Of a stretch of DNA of 64,000 nucleotides, positions 55,771 to 64,000 are shown piece after piece. The notes under the pieces are model-generated. The model was not told the origin of the DNA, searched no databases, and saw nothing but the letters and a program-made list of their open reading frames with translations. A program made the position numbers and the translations under genes. Each line of letters begins with the position of its first letter. Within the stretch, counting starts at the first letter, position 1. The stretch is from Desulfallas sp. Bu1-1. GTDB taxonomy: Bacteria > Bacillota > Desulfotomaculia > Desulfotomaculales > Desulfallaceae. The stretch is from the NCBI RefSeq assembly GCF_015594625.1, contig NZ_JADNRQ010000010.1, forward strand, positions 43,932 to 107,931. Reading direction: 5' to 3'.

Positions 55771-56316
55771 TTAACGCTTGGCACCAGCCTTGCCAACCTT
55801 ACGGCGGATGCGCTCGCCTTCGTACTTGATTCCCTTGCCCTTGTACGGCTCGGGTTCCCGCACCGCACGGATATTGGCGGCCACGGCACCCACCAGTTCC
55901 TTGTCAATACCCTTGATCGTAATCTTGGTGGCGGCCGGCACTTCTATTTCGATCCCTTCCGGGGGTACGATTTCCACCGGGTGCGAATAACCCACCGTCA
56001 GCACCAGCTTATTGCCCTGTTTGGCAGCCCGGTAGCCCACGCCGACCAGTTCCAGGTTTTTTTGGTACCCGTTGGCCACGCCCTGCACCATATTGTTCAG
56101 CAGCGTGCGGGTGAGGCCGTGCAGGGATTTGTGCAGCTTGTTGTCGGAGGGTCTCTTCACCACCAGCGTCTTTTCGTCCACCTTTTCAATAATCATATCC
56201 TTGTGAAACACTTTCTCCAGCTTCCCCTTGGGGCCCTCAACCCGGACGGTGTTTCCTTCCACTGTGGCCTTGACGTTATCGGGAAGCAGGACTGGTTTTT
56301 TGCCGATTCTACTCAT
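55771..56316 (-). CDS. rplF: 50S ribosomal protein L6
   Basis: 181 residues, two tandem L6 domains. [20 protein letters not shown] at the start and the C-terminal [26 protein letters not shown] signature ([13 protein letters not shown]). It lies near the GTPase-associated centre. Confidence 0.98.
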   Translation of the reverse strand: MSRIGKKPVLLPDNVKATVEGNTVRVEGPKGKLEKVFHKDMIIEKVDEKTLVVKRPSDNKLHKSLHGLTRTLLNNMVQGVANGYQKNLELVGVGYRAAKQGNKLVLTVGYSHPVEIVPPEGIEIEVPAATKITIKGIDKELVGAVAANIRAVREPEPYKGKGIKYEGERIRRKVGKAGAKR

Positions 56317-56343
56317 GCCTTACACCTCCTGTGCCCCTCTTTT

Positions 56344-56742
56344 CTACCAGACGTAGCAGATAACCTCGCCACCGAGGTTTTCCTGGCGGGCTCTTTTGTC
56401 GGTCATAATCCCCTTGGAGGTGGATATAATGGCTATACCCAGCCCACCAAGCACCTTGGGGATGGAATCCTTGCGGGTATAAACCCGCAAACCGGGCTTG
56501 GATATGCGCTTCAGTCCGGTAATCACCCGCTCCTTGCCCGAACCGTACTTCATGTAAATGCGCAGTATGCCCTGTTTGCCATCCTCAATGTACTCATAAT
56601 CCTTGATGAAGCCCTCTTGCTTCAAGATTTCCGCAATGGCGCGCTTCATTTTGGAAGAGGGCACCTCGACTTTATCGTGGTAAACCATATTGGCGTTGCG
56701 AATGCGAGTTAAAAAATCGGCAACAGGATCAGTCATAACCAT
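56344..56742 (-). CDS. rpsH: 30S ribosomal protein S8
   Basis: 132 residues: [21 protein letters not shown] at the start and the C-terminal [20 protein letters not shown]. Two ATGs are in frame (56742 and 56736); the first is about ten bases from GGAGG and is kept. S8 can repress the spc operon by binding mRNA in some bacteria. Confidence 0.98.
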   Translation of the reverse strand: MVMTDPVADFLTRIRNANMVYHDKVEVPSSKMKRAIAEILKQEGFIKDYEYIEDGKQGILRIYMKYGSGKERVITGLKRISKPGLRVYTRKDSIPKVLGGLGIAIISTSKGIMTDKRARQENLGGEVICYVW

Positions 56743-56763
56743 ACCGGGAATACCTCCTTCCTT

Positions 56764-56949
56764 TTACCAACTGGCCTTCCTCAGTCCGGGTATTTCGCCC
56801 CTGTAAGCCAACTCCCGGAAACAAATCCGGCAGATTCCAAACTTGCGCATGTAAGCGCGGGGCCGGCCGCAAAGTTTACATCTATTGTAGGCCCTGACCT
56901 TGAATTTTTGGGGACGCTGGGCCTTATTGACCATTGCTTTTTTTGCCAC
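56764..56949 (-). CDS. rpsN: 30S ribosomal protein S14, zinc type
   Basis: 61 residues with two CxxC pairs ([11 protein letters not shown] and [10 protein letters not shown]). This is the short C+ form of S14, which needs zinc; the longer zinc-free paralogue used in starvation is not in the window. Usual place between rplE and rpsH. Confidence 0.97.
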   Translation of the reverse strand: MAKKAMVNKAQRPQKFKVRAYNRCKLCGRPRAYMRKFGICRICFRELAYRGEIPGLRKASW

Positions 56950-56984
56950 CTGGTTCCCTCCTTTGCTTTGAGGATGGATTACGA

Positions 56985-57527
56985 TCAGGCCGCCCTGAAG
57001 GGCATTCCCATCAGCCGGAGCAACTCCCGGGCCTCTTCGTCGGTTTTGGCCGTAGTCACGAAGATGATGTCCATACCTCTGACCTTGTCGATCTTATCAT
57101 AATCGATTTCAGGGAAAATCAGCTGCTCCCTGATCCCCAGGCTGTAATTGCCCCGCCCGTCGAAGGATTTGGGCGACACCCCGCGGAAATCGCGCACCCG
57201 CGGCAGGGCGATGTTGAACAGCCTGTCAACAAACTCGTACATGCGGTCGCCCCGCAAAGTTACCTTGCAGCCTATTGTCATCCCCTGGCGCAACTTAAAC
57301 GCCGCAATTGATTTCTTCGCCTTGGTAACCACGGGGCGCTGGCCGGTGATGGTCATTAAATCGTTTACCGCAGCATCGATGGCCTTGCTGTTTTGGATGG
57401 CCTCACCAACACCCATATTGATAACAACCTTTTCCAGCTTTGGAACTTGCATAATGTTTTTATAGCCGAACTTTTCCATCATGGCTTTGACGACATCTTG
57501 ATTGTATTTGTCTTTAAGCCTGGGCAC
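56985..57527 (-). CDS. rplE: 50S ribosomal protein L5
   Basis: 180 residues with [23 protein letters not shown] at the start, [13 protein letters not shown] and the P-site loop [20 protein letters not shown]. Contacts 5S rRNA and the P-site tRNA. Starts 24 bases after rplX. Confidence 0.98.
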   Translation of the reverse strand: MPRLKDKYNQDVVKAMMEKFGYKNIMQVPKLEKVVINMGVGEAIQNSKAIDAAVNDLMTITGQRPVVTKAKKSIAAFKLRQGMTIGCKVTLRGDRMYEFVDRLFNIALPRVRDFRGVSPKSFDGRGNYSLGIREQLIFPEIDYDKIDKVRGMDIIFVTTAKTDEEARELLRLMGMPFRAA

Positions 57528-57551
57528 ACCGCTTCCCTCCTTCCGCGCGCG

Positions 57552-57878
57552 TCAGCTCAGCACTTCACCGCAGTGCTTGCACTGACGGACTTTTTTGCCG
57601 TCTTCCAAAAATTTCTTCGCCACCCGGGTGGGTTTATTGCACTTTGTGCAATAAAGCATCACGTTTGAGCTATGGATGGGGGCCTCCCTTTCCATAATGC
57701 CGCCCTGGGGATTCTTCTGGGTGGGCCTGGTATGGCGTTTGACTTTATTAACGCCCTCAACTATGACGCGGCTTTTATCGGGCTGCACCTCGAGCACTTT
57801 ACCTTTTTTTCCGGCGCTCTTGCCGCGAATGACTAATACCGTATCGCCTTTGCGCACGTGCACTTTGGGTTTGGTCAT
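57552..57878 (-). CDS. rplX: 50S ribosomal protein L24
   Basis: 108 residues. The N-terminal KOW motif ([21 protein letters not shown]) is followed by a C-terminal zinc-ribbon-like pair of CxxC (YCTKCNKP and QCKHCGEV), a form common in Gram-positives. An assembly initiator for the 50S subunit. Confidence 0.98.
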   Translation of the reverse strand: MTKPKVHVRKGDTVLVIRGKSAGKKGKVLEVQPDKSRVIVEGVNKVKRHTRPTQKNPQGGIMEREAPIHSSNVMLYCTKCNKPTRVAKKFLEDGKKVRQCKHCGEVLS

Positions 57879-57907
57879 ATCCGTTACACCTCCTGAAGCG
57901 GCATTCG

Positions 57908-58276
57908 TTACAGAACTTCCGGAGCCAGGGAGACAATTTTCATGTAGTCCTTTTCGCGCAATTCCCGTGCCACCGGCCCGAAGATCCGTGTGCCCCGGGG
58001 GGTACCGTCATCTTTAATGATTACGGCAGCGTTTTCATCAAACTTGATGTAAGAGCCGTCGGGACGGCGCACTTCTTTTTTGGTCCGGACGATTACGGCC
58101 TTCACTACGTCCCCCTTCTTAACAACGCCGCCTGGCGTAGCTTCCTTGACGGAAGCAATAATGATATCACCAAGGCTGGCATATCGGCGCAGCGCCCCGC
58201 CCATCACACGGATGCACATAAGCTTGCGGGCTCCGGTATTGTCTGCCGCCCTGAGCATTGATTGCACTTGGATCAC
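57908..58276 (-). CDS. rplN: 50S ribosomal protein L14
   Basis: 122 residues beginning [20 protein letters not shown], with the family signature [20 protein letters not shown] and the ending [23 protein letters not shown]. Binds near the L19 bridge. The gap to rpsQ is 43 bases. Confidence 0.98.
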   Translation of the reverse strand: MIQVQSMLRAADNTGARKLMCIRVMGGALRRYASLGDIIIASVKEATPGGVVKKGDVVKAVIVRTKKEVRRPDGSYIKFDENAAVIIKDDGTPRGTRIFGPVARELREKDYMKIVSLAPEVL

Positions 58277-58319
58277 CGAACAATCCTCCTTTACACGACA
58301 ATCAGCGGATTACCGGCGG

Positions 58320-58583
58320 CTAGATTTGCTCCGTCTTGCGTAAAATTTCCACTACGCGCCACCGTTTATCCTTGGACAGGGGCCTGGTTTCCATAATCTT
58401 GACCCTATCACCGATGTTGCAAGCGTTTTCCTCGTCATGCGCTTTATATTTTTTGGTTCTCCGGATGGTACGGCCGTAAAGCGGGTGCCTGACCAGCGTT
58501 TCCACCGCCACCACCACGGTTTTATCCATTTTATCGCTTACTACTGTACCCGTTTGGGTTTTGCGCATTTTGCGCTCAGACAA
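58320..58583 (-). CDS. rpsQ: 30S ribosomal protein S17
   Basis: 87 residues, an OB-fold: [21 protein letters not shown] and [20 protein letters not shown]. The gap to rpmC is 100 bases, longer than others in the cluster, and shows no extra gene. Confidence 0.98.
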   Translation of the reverse strand: MSERKMRKTQTGTVVSDKMDKTVVVAVETLVRHPLYGRTIRRTKKYKAHDEENACNIGDRVKIMETRPLSKDKRWRVVEILRKTEQI

Positions 58584-58683
58584 TATGGCTACCCCCTTTC
58601 GCCAGCGGGTTTTATTTACAGCCGTGTCTAATCATACACTTCATGCTGGCCTGCAAAATGATCAATGCATTTGGATAAAGTTT

Positions 58684-58887
58684 CTAGGCCCGGTTAATCC
58701 CGATCTCCCTTTCCCGAATAATGGTTTTAACGCGGGCGATGTTCCGGCGCACTTCCTTGATGCGCATTGGATTATCCAGCTGTCCGGTGGCCAGTTGAAA
58801 ACGCAGCCTGAACAGCTCGTCCTTGGCGTCGGCCAATTTTTTGATCAATTCCTGATCGGTCATTTCACGCAGTTCACTAGCCTTCAC
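58684..58887 (-). CDS. rpmC: 50S ribosomal protein L29
   Basis: 67 residues from a GTG at 58887, which overlaps the end of rplP by 11 bases; a GTG at 58908 would add seven residues but gives an unusual length. [30 protein letters not shown] is the helical hairpin of L29. It lies at the peptide exit and docks trigger factor and SRP. Confidence 0.95.
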   Translation of the reverse strand: MKASELREMTDQELIKKLADAKDELFRLRFQLATGQLDNPMRIKEVRRNIARVKTIIREREIGINRA

Positions 58888-59311
58888 TGGCCTCACCCAC
58901 TTCCCCACGTCTTACGAATTTGGTTTTAACAGGCAGCTTGTGCGAGGCTAAACGCATGGCTTCCCGGGCCACTTCTTCGCTGACGCCGGCCAGTTCGAAC
59001 AGAATCCGGCCCGGCTTCACCACAGCCACCCACCACTCGGGCGCGCCTTTACCGCTGCCCATGCGGGTTTCAGCCGGCTTCTTGGTGATTGGCTTATCCG
59101 GGAATATCTTAATCCACACCTTGCCGCCGCGCTTGATATAACGGGTCATGGCGATACGAGCGGCTTCAATTTGCCTGTTGGTGATCCAACCCGGCTCCAG
59201 CGCCTGCAGCCCGTAATCTCCGAAGTGGACCTCGTTTCCCCCCTTGGATTTACCCTTGGGGATTCCCCCGCGGCGCTGCTTGCGGTACTTTACCCTTTTC
59301 GGAATGAGCAT
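58877..59311 (-). CDS. rplP: 50S ribosomal protein L16
   Basis: 144 residues: [20 protein letters not shown] at the start, [21 protein letters not shown] and a C-terminal [24 protein letters not shown]. It shapes the A-site region of the 50S. The coding end overlaps the rpmC start. Confidence 0.98.
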   Translation of the reverse strand: MLIPKRVKYRKQRRGGIPKGKSKGGNEVHFGDYGLQALEPGWITNRQIEAARIAMTRYIKRGGKVWIKIFPDKPITKKPAETRMGSGKGAPEWWVAVVKPGRILFELAGVSEEVAREAMRLASHKLPVKTKFVRRGEVGEASEG

Positions 59312-59316
59312 AGAGC

Positions 59317-59982
59317 CTATTCGCCTCCTTTACCGGCAGCGGTCTTCCTGACTTCCGGCAAAACTTCTCCTTTGTAGATCCAAACTTTGATCCCGATTTT
59401 TCCGTAAGTTGTATTGGCTTCGGCAAACCCGTAATCGATGTCGGCCCGCAGCGTATGCAGGGGCACCTTGCCTTCGCTGTACCATTCGGTCCGGGCGATT
59501 TCCGCGCCGGCCAGGCGGCCGCTGACGGAGATCTTGATGCCCTTGGCGCCCATCTTCATCGCCCGGCTGACGCTTTGCTTCATGGCCCGGCGAAAAGCCA
59601 CCCTTTTTTCCAGCTGGGCGGCCACGTTTTCGGCCATCAGCTGAGCATCAAGTTCCGGGACTTTAATTTCCACAATATTGATATTAACCTGCTTGCCGGT
59701 CATTTTTTCCAGTTCGCCGCGCAGAGCATCCACCTCTGCTCCACCGCGCCCGATCACAATGCCGGGCTTGGCCGTGTGAATGGAAACCTTGACTTTATTC
59801 GCCGCCCTTTCAATTTGAATTCGGGAAATGCCGGCGGCATATAACTTTTGCTTGATATACTTCCGGATCTTTTGATCTTCCAGCAAAAGACTCGCAAAGT
59901 TCTTTTTATCGGCAAACCACTTGGCATCCCAATCCTTGATAATACCGATCCGCAATCCCTTGGGGTTTACCTTCTGGCCCAC
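59317..59982 (-). CDS. rpsC: 30S ribosomal protein S3
   Basis: 221 residues with an N-terminal KH domain ([23 protein letters not shown], the GxxG loop is GRGG) and the C-terminal S3 domain ([25 protein letters not shown]). Located at the mRNA entry channel. One base separates its start from the rplV stop-side gap. Confidence 0.98.
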   Translation of the reverse strand: MGQKVNPKGLRIGIIKDWDAKWFADKKNFASLLLEDQKIRKYIKQKLYAAGISRIQIERAANKVKVSIHTAKPGIVIGRGGAEVDALRGELEKMTGKQVNINIVEIKVPELDAQLMAENVAAQLEKRVAFRRAMKQSVSRAMKMGAKGIKISVSGRLAGAEIARTEWYSEGKVPLHTLRADIDYGFAEANTTYGKIGIKVWIYKGEVLPEVRKTAAGKGGE

Positions 59983-59983
59983 G

Positions 59984-60328
59984 CTAGCCCTCCTTCTTTT
60001 CTTTTACTATCACGGTTATGTGGCTGGTGCGGTGGCGGAGCAGGTCGGCGCGCCCCATGGCCCGGGGTTGCCACCGCTTCAGGGTGGGTCCCTGGTCCAC
60101 ATAACAGGCGGCTACGTACAGGTTGTCACCATCCATTTCGTAGTTATGCTCGGCGTTGGCAACCGCCGACTTGACCACCTTGGCCACCGGAACAGAGGCC
60201 CGTTTGGGTGTGAATTTCAATATAGCCAGGGCTTCTTTCACATCCTTGCCCCTGATGAGGTCTACTACCTGACGCACTTTACGCGGGGAGATGCGGATAT
60301 ATTTAGCTACCGCTTTTGCTTCTGCCAT
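59984..60328 (-). CDS. rplV: 50S ribosomal protein L22
   Basis: 114 residues: [20 protein letters not shown] and the tunnel-lining hairpin ending in [26 protein letters not shown] (in outline). An ATG three codons upstream touches the Shine-Dalgarno AAAAGGGG, so the ATG at 60328, nine bases away, is chosen. Confidence 0.97.
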   Translation of the reverse strand: MAEAKAVAKYIRISPRKVRQVVDLIRGKDVKEALAILKFTPKRASVPVAKVVKSAVANAEHNYEMDGDNLYVAACYVDQGPTLKRWQPRAMGRADLLRHRTSHITVIVKEKKEG

Positions 60329-60350
60329 GAATTTCATCCCCTTTTCTTCG

Positions 60351-60635
60351 TTACTTCAAAGCCGTCGACCTTTCAGTATGCGCTCCGTGCCCCCTGAAAA
60401 GCCGGGTTGGGGCGAACTCGCCCAGCTTGTGGCCCACCATATCTTCGGTAATGTAAACGGGCACGTGTTTTCTACCATCGTGCACGGCAATGGTGTGGCC
60501 GATCATATCCGGGAAAATGGTGGAACGGCGAGACCAGGTCTTGATGACCCGCTTGTCGCCCTTTTCGTTCATCTCTCGAATTTTCTTAAGGAGCTTTTCG
60601 TCACAATACGGGCCCTTTTTGAGGGAACGACCCAT
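60351..60635 (-). CDS. rpsS: 30S ribosomal protein S19
   Basis: 94 residues. [18 protein letters not shown] and [29 protein letters not shown] core with the final [15 protein letters not shown]. Head protein near S13. Between rplB and rplV. Confidence 0.98.
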   Translation of the reverse strand: MGRSLKKGPYCDEKLLKKIREMNEKGDKRVIKTWSRRSTIFPDMIGHTIAVHDGRKHVPVYITEDMVGHKLGEFAPTRLFRGHGAHTERSTALK

Positions 60636-60669
60636 CGATTAGCCTCCTTCCTGCATATCAATGCGTTTG

Positions 60670-61494
60670 TTAACTACCGCGACGTTTCACAATCAAGCGG
60701 TCGCTGGGCTTCTTCTTCCTGGTGCGCGCGCCCAGGGCCGGCTTACCCCATGGTGTTACAGGGTTTCTGCCGATGGGCGAGCGGCCTTCGCCACCGCCGT
60801 GGGGGTGATCAACGGGGTTCATGACCACACCGCGCACCGTTGGCCGGCGACCCAGCCACCGGGAGCGGCCGGCTTTACCAATGGTGATGTTTTCGTGGTC
60901 CACGTTGCCCACCTGGCCGATGGTGGCCCGGCAATCCTGCAGGATCAGGCGCATTTCGCCCGAAGGCATCCGTACGTGGGCGTACTTGCCCTCCTTGGCC
61001 ATCAGCTGGGCCGCGGTTCCGGCGGCACGTACCAACTGGCCGCCTCCCCTGGGGTGCAATTCAATATTATGAATCATGGTACCCACGGGTATATTGCGCA
61101 ACGGCAAGGCGTTACCCACCTTAATGTCGGCCTCCGGGCCGGATTCCACCTGCTGGCCCACTTTCAATCCCACCGGGGCGATGATATAACGCTTTTCGCC
61201 GTCCGCGTAATGCAGCAGAGCAATCCTGGCCGAGCGGTTCGGATCATATTCAATAGTGGCAACCTTGGCCGGTATGCCATCCTTATCCCGCTTAAAATCA
61301 ATGATGCGGTATTTCCGCTTGTGCCCGCCACCCCGGTGCCGCACCGTTATTCTGCCTTTGTTGTTTCTGCCGCTTTTCTTCTTCAGCGGTTCGAGCAGGG
61401 ACTTTTCCGGTTCGGTGGTGGTTATTTCTTCAAAAGTTGATACGGTGACAAACCTCCGGCCCGGAGATGTCGGCTTGAATTTCTTAATCCCCAC
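60670..61494 (-). CDS. rplB: 50S ribosomal protein L2
   Basis: 274 residues. [20 protein letters not shown] at the start, the central RNA-binding domain and the C-terminal [19 protein letters not shown] with the His close to the peptidyl transferase centre. Full length for Firmicutes. Confidence 0.98.
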   Translation of the reverse strand: MGIKKFKPTSPGRRFVTVSTFEEITTTEPEKSLLEPLKKKSGRNNKGRITVRHRGGGHKRKYRIIDFKRDKDGIPAKVATIEYDPNRSARIALLHYADGEKRYIIAPVGLKVGQQVESGPEADIKVGNALPLRNIPVGTMIHNIELHPRGGGQLVRAAGTAAQLMAKEGKYAHVRMPSGEMRLILQDCRATIGQVGNVDHENITIGKAGRSRWLGRRPTVRGVVMNPVDHPHGGGEGRSPIGRNPVTPWGKPALGARTRKKKPSDRLIVKRRGS

Positions 61495-61550
61495 CTGGCT
61501 TCCCTCCTTATCGCACCCGTCCCATGCCGTTGCCGGGACAGGGCTGTGAA

Positions 61551-61838
61551 CTATACGCCCTCGAAGAGCTGGATTTTATTGCCCGGTTTCAAGGTGACAA
61601 TCGCCTTTTTCCGGTCGGGCGCCTTGCCCCAGCGGTTACGGACGCGCTTCCACTTGCCCTTCACCCGCATGGTGCGCACCTTGTCGACCTTGACGTTGAA
61701 CAGTTCTTCGACGGCTTTCTTGATTTCAATCTTATTGGCGTTTAAGTCCACAATAAAGGTATACTTGTTTTCCTCCAATAACCCCATGCTTTTTTCTGTG
61801 ACCACCGGTCTGATTAAAATGTCCCGCGGGTCCTTCAT
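61551..61838 (-). CDS. rplW: 50S ribosomal protein L23
   Basis: 95 residues: [20 protein letters not shown] at the start and [20 protein letters not shown]. Binds trigger factor and SRP at the tunnel exit. Its ATG shares one base with the rplD stop (TAATG). Confidence 0.98.
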   Translation of the reverse strand: MKDPRDILIRPVVTEKSMGLLEENKYTFIVDLNANKIEIKKAVEELFNVKVDKVRTMRVKGKWKRVRNRWGKAPDRKKAIVTLKPGNKIQLFEGV

Positions 61839-62461
61839 TACGCGAACACCTCCTCGACCTTGGCCACCGCGTCCCTGGTAATCACCAGCGTCGGATGCGC
61901 CAGCAGGTCGTAAACGTTCAGACCCGGAACGCTCAATGGTTTTACTCCGGGAATGTTACGGGCCGATTTATATACGGTCTCGTCCCTTTCCGCGGTTACC
62001 ACCAGGGCCTTGTTGTTTACTTTTAAGTTTTCCAGGATCTTGATCATATCCTTGGTTTTGGGAGCGTCGATCTTCAGTTCATCCAGTACCACAATGGTAC
62101 CGCCGCTGACCTTGGATGACAGCGCCGATTTCATAGCCAGCCGGCGCACCTTCCTGGGAACTCTGAAACTGTAATCCCGGGGATGCGGGCCGAAAACGAT
62201 ACCGCCACCCCGCCAGATCGGCGAACGAATGGAACCGTGCCTGGCGCGGCCGGTACCTTTCTGGCGCCACGGCTTGCGGCCGCCGCCGCTCACTTCGGCT
62301 CTTGTTTTGGTGTCGTGGGTGCCCCTCCGCCTGCCGGCCAGCTGCATGGTCACGGCATCGTGCAGAGCCTGCTGGTGCACCGGTACGCCGAAAACTTCGT
62401 CCTTCAAGTCGATTTCACCGACCTGGTCACCGTTCATGTTATATAAGGCAACTCTGGGCAT
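61838..62461 (-). CDS. rplD: 50S ribosomal protein L4
   Basis: 207 residues from the ATG at 62461 ([17 protein letters not shown]). The extended loop [20 protein letters not shown] reaches into the exit tunnel and is where macrolide resistance changes arise; it looks wild type. In some bacteria L4 represses the S10 operon. Confidence 0.98.
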   Translation of the reverse strand: MPRVALYNMNGDQVGEIDLKDEVFGVPVHQQALHDAVTMQLAGRRRGTHDTKTRAEVSGGGRKPWRQKGTGRARHGSIRSPIWRGGGIVFGPHPRDYSFRVPRKVRRLAMKSALSSKVSGGTIVVLDELKIDAPKTKDMIKILENLKVNNKALVVTAERDETVYKSARNIPGVKPLSVPGLNVYDLLAHPTLVITRDAVAKVEEVFA

Positions 62462-62490
62462 GAACACTTCCTCCTTTCGCTGCACCGCCG

Positions 62491-63129
62491 CTACCTGGCC
62501 TTAACGGAATCCCTGATCATTACCAGGCCGCCCCGCGGTCCCGGAACGGCGCCCTTGACGGCCAGGATGTTTTGCCCGGCGTCCACCCGGACAACCTCCA
62601 GGTTTTGCACGGTTACCCGTTCCACGCCGTAATGGCCGGGCAGTTTTCTACCCTTGAACACCCGGGCCGGGCCCTTGGCCGCCTGCGAACCGGGTCTCCG
62701 GTGATACTTGGAGCCGTGCGCCATGGGGCCGCGGTGAAACCCGTGCCGCTTGATGCCGCCGGCAAAACCGCGTCCCTTGGAGGTGCCCACAACGTCCACC
62801 TTGTCACCGGGAGCAAAAATGTCGGCCTTGATTTCCTGGCCCACCTCGTAGGCATCCACGTCTTCCACGCGGACTTCCCTGAGGTACCGCTTGGGTTTTA
62901 CCCCGGCCTTTTCAAAGTGTCCTTTCAACGGCTTGTTGAATAAATTCTCCCTTTTATCGCCGAATCCCATCTGAATGGCGTTGTACCCGTCTTTTTCCAC
63001 GTTCTTTTTCTGTACCACCACGCAGGGACCGGCCTCAATCACGGTCACCGGCACGGCTTCGCCGGCCTCCGTAAAAACCTGGGTCATACCCACTTTCCTA
63101 CCTAGTATTGCTTTTGGCATTGCTTGCAT
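62491..63129 (-). CDS. rplC: 50S ribosomal protein L3
   Basis: 212 residues. [24 protein letters not shown] and [34 protein letters not shown] loop that reaches the peptidyl transferase centre (its modified-Gln region is present in outline). The ATG at 63129 is four bases from GGAGG; one at 63120 is also possible. A 183-base gap, unusually long here, separates it from rpsJ. Confidence 0.97.
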   Translation of the reverse strand: MQAMPKAILGRKVGMTQVFTEAGEAVPVTVIEAGPCVVVQKKNVEKDGYNAIQMGFGDKRENLFNKPLKGHFEKAGVKPKRYLREVRVEDVDAYEVGQEIKADIFAPGDKVDVVGTSKGRGFAGGIKRHGFHRGPMAHGSKYHRRPGSQAAKGPARVFKGRKLPGHYGVERVTVQNLEVVRVDAGQNILAVKGAVPGPRGGLVMIRDSVKAR

Positions 63130-63229
63130 CGCACCTCCCGAGCCTTCTCGAAGTCAATGCTTCCGAGGCTTTCAGATGCCGTCAGAGGTTCACGATTGGG
63201 TCGCAGGTGGTTGGTGGTTGGTCGTTGGT

Positions 63230-63258
63230 ATTACAAGTTGTCACGACCTGCCCGGCAA
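63230..63258 (-). promoter_or_regulatory. Possible internal promoter before rplC
   Basis: TTGCCG (63253-63258) and TGTAAT (63230-63235) lie 17 bases apart on the minus strand in the 183-base rpsJ-rplC gap. Only four of six -35 bases match. The gap also holds a GGTTGGTGGTTGGTCGTTGG tract (63209-63228). Confidence 0.35.
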
Positions 63259-63312
63259 TACCGTGTGACCAATCGGTGAACTTGACCTTCGAGACAGCTG
63301 TTGAAACTTGGA

Positions 63313-63621
63313 TTAAAGTTTTATTTCAATGTCCACGCCGGCGGGCAGATCCAGGCGCATCAGCGCGTCCACCGTTTTGGGCGTGGGTTCCATGATATCA
63401 ATCAACCGCTTGTGGGTTCTCATTTCAAATTGTTCCCGGGAGTCCTTGTTGACGTGCGGGGAACGTAAAATGGTATAGATGTTTTTTTCCGTGGGCAGGG
63501 GTACGGGACCCGCCACGTTGGCACCGGTACGGCGCGCGGTTTCCACTATTTTTTGGGCCGACTGGTCCAGCATGTGGTGGTCGTACGCCTTGAGCCGGAT
63601 ACGGATCTTTTGACTCTTCAT
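63313..63621 (-). CDS. rpsJ: 30S ribosomal protein S10
   Basis: 102 residues: [21 protein letters not shown] and the loop [29 protein letters not shown] in outline. It is the first gene of the S10 operon, 35 bases after tuf. S10 also works with NusB in antitermination. Confidence 0.98.
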   Translation of the reverse strand: MKSQKIRIRLKAYDHHMLDQSAQKIVETARRTGANVAGPVPLPTEKNIYTILRSPHVNKDSREQFEMRTHKRLIDIMEPTPKTVDALMRLDLPAGVDIEIKL

Positions 63622-63656
63622 GCACTGACCTCCTTTCGCCGTAAAAGCGGTAACGG

Positions 63657-64000
63657 CTACTCGATAATGCTGGTAACAACCCCGGCGCCCACGGTACGGC
63701 CGCCCTCACGAATGGCGAAACGCAAACCTTCCTCTATGGCAATGGGGGTGATCAGCTCGATTTCAATCTTGATGTTGTCGCCGGGCATCACCATTTCCAC
63801 GCCCTCGGGCAGCTTGATCACGCCGGTCACGTCGGTGGTCCGGAAGTAAAATTGCGGACGGTAGCCGTTGAAGAACGGGGTGTGACGGCCGCCCTCTTCC
63901 TTGGTCAGCACGTACACTTCGGCGTTGAACTTGGTGTGCGGTTTGATGCTGCCGGGCTTGGCGAGCACCTGGCCGCGCTCGATTTCTTTACGCTCCACGC
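63657..64000 (-). CDS. tuf: Elongation factor Tu, C-terminal part, cut by window edge
   Basis: The frame is open to the window edge, about 114 codons. The visible part is EF-Tu domain 3 with the end of domain 2: [45 protein letters not shown] and [40 protein letters not shown] in outline. The GTPase domain lies outside. Normal location upstream of rpsJ. Confidence 0.97.
   Translation of the reverse strand, partial: VERKEIERGQVLAKPGSIKPHTKFNAEVYVLTKEEGGRHTPFFNGYRPQFYFRTTDVTGVIKLPEGVEMVMPGDNIKIEIELITPIAIEEGLRFAIREGGRTVGAGVVTSIIE

Noticed and set aside
1..64000. CRISPR array, tRNA or rRNA genes
   Set aside because: No regularly spaced direct repeats, no cloverleaf-like segment with a T-loop motif, and no rRNA-like sequence were found on either strand by reading.

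Overview
The window is a piece of a spore-forming, low-redox-type Firmicute chromosome, most likely a Clostridia member of the Peptococcaceae / Desulfotomaculum-Pelotomaculum group. The grounds are the Gram-positive S10-spc-alpha ribosomal order, a zinc-type S14, a Spo0E-like phosphatase, the germination amidase CwlD, a flagellar FliK/FlhB-like pair, GC-rich coding sequence with strong Shine-Dalgarno sites, and frequent GTG/TTG starts. The genus is an inference; no database was searched.

Layout. 0-11.2 kb is arginine biosynthesis on the minus strand: argC-argJ-argB-argD-argF-argG, then argH further on. A plus-strand glpX and a minus-strand spo0E-like gene sit between argG and argH, and a partial DUF445 membrane protein gene follows argH. 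An ARG-box-like palindrome overlaps the -35 of a good promoter in front of argC. 11.3-20.1 kb is a tightly packed minus-strand trehalose / alpha-glucan cluster (GT4 glycosyltransferase, glycogen-debranching-type enzyme, OtsA, OtsB, TreT, GalT-like protein) behind one sigma-A promoter. 20.2-24.2 kb is a Ski2-type helicase split into two ORFs exactly between its two RecA domains by a 155-bp repeat-bearing spacer. 24.2-30.7 kb holds a sirtuin, the AmmeMemoRadiSam radical SAM enzyme, a Memo-AMMECR1 fusion, a LysE exporter and a one-chain aconitase.

30.8-34.3 kb is an accessory patch. A 370-bp direct repeat carrying an MNT nucleotidyltransferase gene flanks about 2 kb of AT-rich DNA with two small membrane-protein genes and decayed transposase-like reading frames. 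A decayed HEPN partner and a second MNT gene follow. 34.3-35.3 kb is a FliK-like / FlhB-C-like pair. 35.4-41.8 kb is a beta-oxidation operon (fadN-fadA-fadE) with a perfect 18-bp palindromic operator at its promoter and a TetR regulator at its end. 42.0-42.9 kb has three small genes of unknown function, two of them too short for routine gene calling, and 42.9-43.7 kb is cwlD.

44.1-64 kb is the ribosomal supercluster on the minus strand: tuf (partial), rpsJ to rplQ including secY, map, infA and rpoA, followed by the ECF transporter module ecfA1-ecfA2-ecfT, truA, and a separately promoted rplM-rpsI. adk is absent from its usual place between secY and map.

No rRNA, tRNA, CRISPR array or intact insertion sequence was seen. 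The features most worth a second look are the split helicase, the MNT direct repeats around an AT-rich island, the small-gene pair near 42.7 kb, and the trehalose cluster with two independent synthesis routes.
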